5,046 bases of DNA from Sutterella sp. (GTDB lineage: Bacteria; Pseudomonadota; Gammaproteobacteria; Burkholderiales; Burkholderiaceae_F): assembly GCA_003543795.1 (NCBI GenBank), contig DNBE01000060.1, positions 1 through 5,046 of the forward strand. Direction: 5' to 3'. Under the pieces are notes generated by a model, which saw only the letters and a list, made by a program, of their open reading frames with translations, was not told the DNA's origin and searched no databases. The translations under genes were made by a program, and so were the position numbers. Positions 3,647 to 5,046 of the stretch are shown here, piece by piece. The stretch's first letter is position 1, and the number at the start of each line of letters is the position of its first letter.

Positions 3647-5046
3647 TCATTGTTTGCGAATGGTTTCGGGCGCGATTTTAGCGTTAAAGCGCCTGGCTAG
3701 AATTTTGGCTTGCGCGCTCCCTTTCAAAATCGCTTGCGCGCGCGTTCTCTCTTCGTTCGAGAGTTCAACCTCTTTCGTGGCGGCTTTTCTCGCGGCGCGT
3801 TTTTCTTGCGCGATGGTGCGACTCATCGGCGCGGACCATTCGAATCGAATCGTCATTTGTTGCCCGAAAGCGGAATCGACGATTTTGTGCAACAGTCGCA
3901 TCGTAGCGGGATTTTTCGTTCGGCTTTCGTAAAAAGGCTCGAGCCGAAGCGTCAGGGTCGAGGCATCCAACTGCAATAATTCGGCGTTTTCGATGATGTC
4001 TCTTGTAAAGCTCGCCGGAAACGTTCGACCCATTTTCTCAAACCAGATTTTCCCGAGCTCGGAAAAGACCCGATTTTCATCATCGAAAGCGTCGGGTAAT
4101 TTTTCCTCGACCGTCTCGACAGGAGCGCTCACCGCAGGCTCAAAATCGGATTGCGCGGGCGCCATATCGGAAAACCCGTACTCAAAGTCTTCAGGGACGG
4201 TGTCTTGCAAAAACTCGTCTTCGGGAATATCGACTTCGGGCGCTTCGACTTCGGGCGCTTCGACTTCGGCCGCTTTGGGCGGCACCTCTTTTTTCACTTC
4301 ACGCGCGCGAGGCGGCGTTTTCAATTCGGGCGAGGGCTCGACTTTTTTAACGGGACGCGGTTCAGCAGGGGCCTTCGGTGCGGGTTGGATATCGCCGCCC
4401 GAGGGCTTTTGCCCTTGAGCGGCATCCTCAAAAGGGGGTTGTTTCTCGCTAGTAGCGACGCGCGCTTTCGCGCTTAAAGCGCTCCCTTGCGGCTTAAAGG
4501 CAAGCATCCGCAAAAGCGTCATCGTAAAGCCCGCGTATTCGTCGGGTGCTAAATGCAAATCGGCTTTGCCGTGCAAAGCGATTTGATAAAAAAGTTGAAT
4601 TTCTTCGGGCGTAAAAGCCGAAGCGAGGGTTCGGATATCCGCGTAATCAAGATCTTCACGAGAAAGCGCTTCGGGCACTTTTTGCGCAATCGCGATGCGA
4701 TGTAAAAGGCTTGCTAAGTCTTTGAGCGCTTCTCCGAACGAAACCCCCGAAGCGGCCATATCGTCCGCGGTCCGCATGACGCCCGCGGCGTCTTCGGCGG
4801 CAATCTTTTTAAGTAACTCGGTTAAAACGTCTCCGTCCATGATGCCGAGCATTTCGCGCACGGACTTGAGAGTGACGGGGTCGCTACCCACATAAGCGAC
4901 GGCTTGATCTAAAAGGCTTAGTCCGTCACGCAAAGATCCTCGGGCCGCTTCACCGATTAAGCGTAAGGCTTGGGGCTCTGCTTGAAGACCTTCGTTTTGC
5001 ATGACGCGGCCTAAGTGGTTCGCGACAACCTGAGGCGCGACATTTC
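3647..5046 (-). CDS. dnaX: DNA polymerase III subunit tau/gamma, DnaX (5' end beyond the right edge)
   Basis: DnaX is the clamp-loader ATPase. Full-length tau also bridges polymerase III alpha and the DnaB helicase. The frame is open to the right edge; the first whole codon starts at 5044 and 465 residues are visible. Missing are about the first 176 residues (Walker A/B, zinc module), estimated by aligning the sensor-2 motif GSLRDGLSLLDQ (visible residues 36-47, Arg 39) with E. coli R215. That predicts a total near 640, like E. coli tau (643). Visible order: end of the AAA+ core, collar domain III to about residue 185, a Pro/Glu/Lys-rich linker (about 186-315) with an EVEAP repeat, then the tau-specific domains IV/V ending at TGA 3647-3649. 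It heads the dnaX-ybaB-recR-gmhA cluster. Two A6 runs in the linker may allow frameshifting to a gamma form. Confidence 0.96.
   Translation of the reverse strand, partial: NVAPQVVANHLGRVMQNEGLQAEPQALRLIGEAARGSLRDGLSLLDQAVAYVGSDPVTLKSVREMLGIMDGDVLTELLKKIAAEDAAGVMRTADDMAASGVSFGEALKDLASLLHRIAIAQKVPEALSREDLDYADIRTLASAFTPEEIQLFYQIALHGKADLHLAPDEYAGFTMTLLRMLAFKPQGSALSAKARVATSEKQPPFEDAAQGQKPSGGDIQPAPKAPAEPRPVKKVEPSPELKTPPRAREVKKEVPPKAAEVEAPEVEAPEVDIPEDEFLQDTVPEDFEYGFSDMAPAQSDFEPAVSAPVETVEEKLPDAFDDENRVFSELGKIWFEKMGRTFPASFTRDIIENAELLQLDASTLTLRLEPFYESRTKNPATMRLLHKIVDSAFGQQMTIRFEWSAPMSRTIAQEKRAARKAATKEVELSNEERTRAQAILKGSAQAKILARRFNAKIAPETIRKQ
4223..4267 (-). repeat. Three 15-bp tandem units in the dnaX linker
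   Basis: Three consecutive 15-base units encode E-V-E-A-P, E-V-E-A-P and E-V-D-I-P. The first two in reading order (4253-4267 and 4238-4252) are identical in DNA, and the third (4223-4237) has diverged. The array sits in the disordered acidic/proline linker before the tau C-terminal domains. Identical adjacent copies point to recent duplication or slippage, and copy number may vary between strains. Confidence 0.85.
4299..4351 (-). other. Candidate dnaX frameshift site giving a gamma-like short form
   Basis: GTT AAA AAA GTC (zero frame, 4340-4351) contains a run of six A (4343-4348) before G. A -1 shift here reads 14 more codons and stops at TGA (4299-4301). With about 176 unseen N-terminal residues, the product would be about 424 residues, close to E. 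coli gamma (431). Against it, the phase is T AAA AAA rather than the classical A AAA AAG, and I see no strong downstream stem-loop or upstream SD-like stimulator. Transcriptional slippage is an alternative, though A6 is short for that. Confidence 0.25.

Noticed and set aside
3993..4477. Overlapping plus-strand open frames rich in Ser/Gly or Phe/Arg
   Set aside because: They are antisense shadows of the repetitive dnaX linker, and the apparent protein repeats come from the EVEAP units.

Overview
This window is ordinary chromosomal housekeeping DNA from a proteobacterium. The FtsH N-terminus, GreA, RlmE, the CRM-domain protein and DnaX all look betaproteobacterial, as does the rlmE-ftsH and greA/yhbY neighbourhood. 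The roughly balanced base composition and frequent TTA/AAA codons would fit a moderate-GC member of the Burkholderiales, such as a Sutterella or Parasutterella relative. That genus-level suggestion is inference only. Genes fill almost the whole window, and no gene-free stretch exceeds about 140 bases. I see no mobile element, CRISPR array, tRNA or rRNA.

Layout from the left. On the minus strand, rlmE (350-1003) is followed by ftsH, of which only the first 70 codons are present (1-210). The 139-base gap between them begins with a near-perfect heat-shock (sigma-32) promoter whose -35 box contains the rlmE stop codon. A roughly 98-base divergent region (1004-1101) separates rlmE from yhbY, which is the only plus-strand gene (1102-1524). 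The two promoters there appear to share overlapping -10 boxes. yhbY runs head-on into greA (minus, 1531-2004) with six bases between the stop codons, and the greA terminator seems to lie inside the yhbY 3' end. An 87-base gap with a strong hairpin and a 10-bp tandem repeat separates greA from a four-gene minus-strand cluster in the order dnaX (5'-truncated by the window edge, 3647-5046), ybaB/ebfC (3297-3617), recR (2682-3284) and gmhA (2092-2685).

How the genes work together. dnaX-ybaB-recR is a widely conserved replication and recombination-repair operon: clamp loader, nucleoid-associated protein, and RecFOR-pathway protein. Here gmhA, the first enzyme of ADP-heptose synthesis for LPS inner core, is translationally coupled to recR by an ATGA overlap. 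The other half holds RNA and stress functions: transcript-cleavage factor GreA, a ribosome-assembly RNA-binding protein, 23S rRNA 2'-O-methyltransferase RlmE and the membrane protease FtsH.

I found no new biological system. The points most worth a second look are regulatory: the sigma-32 promoter at the rlmE/ftsH junction, the terminator embedded in yhbY, the hairpin ahead of greA, and a possible dnaX frameshift site that would give a gamma-like product of plausible length.
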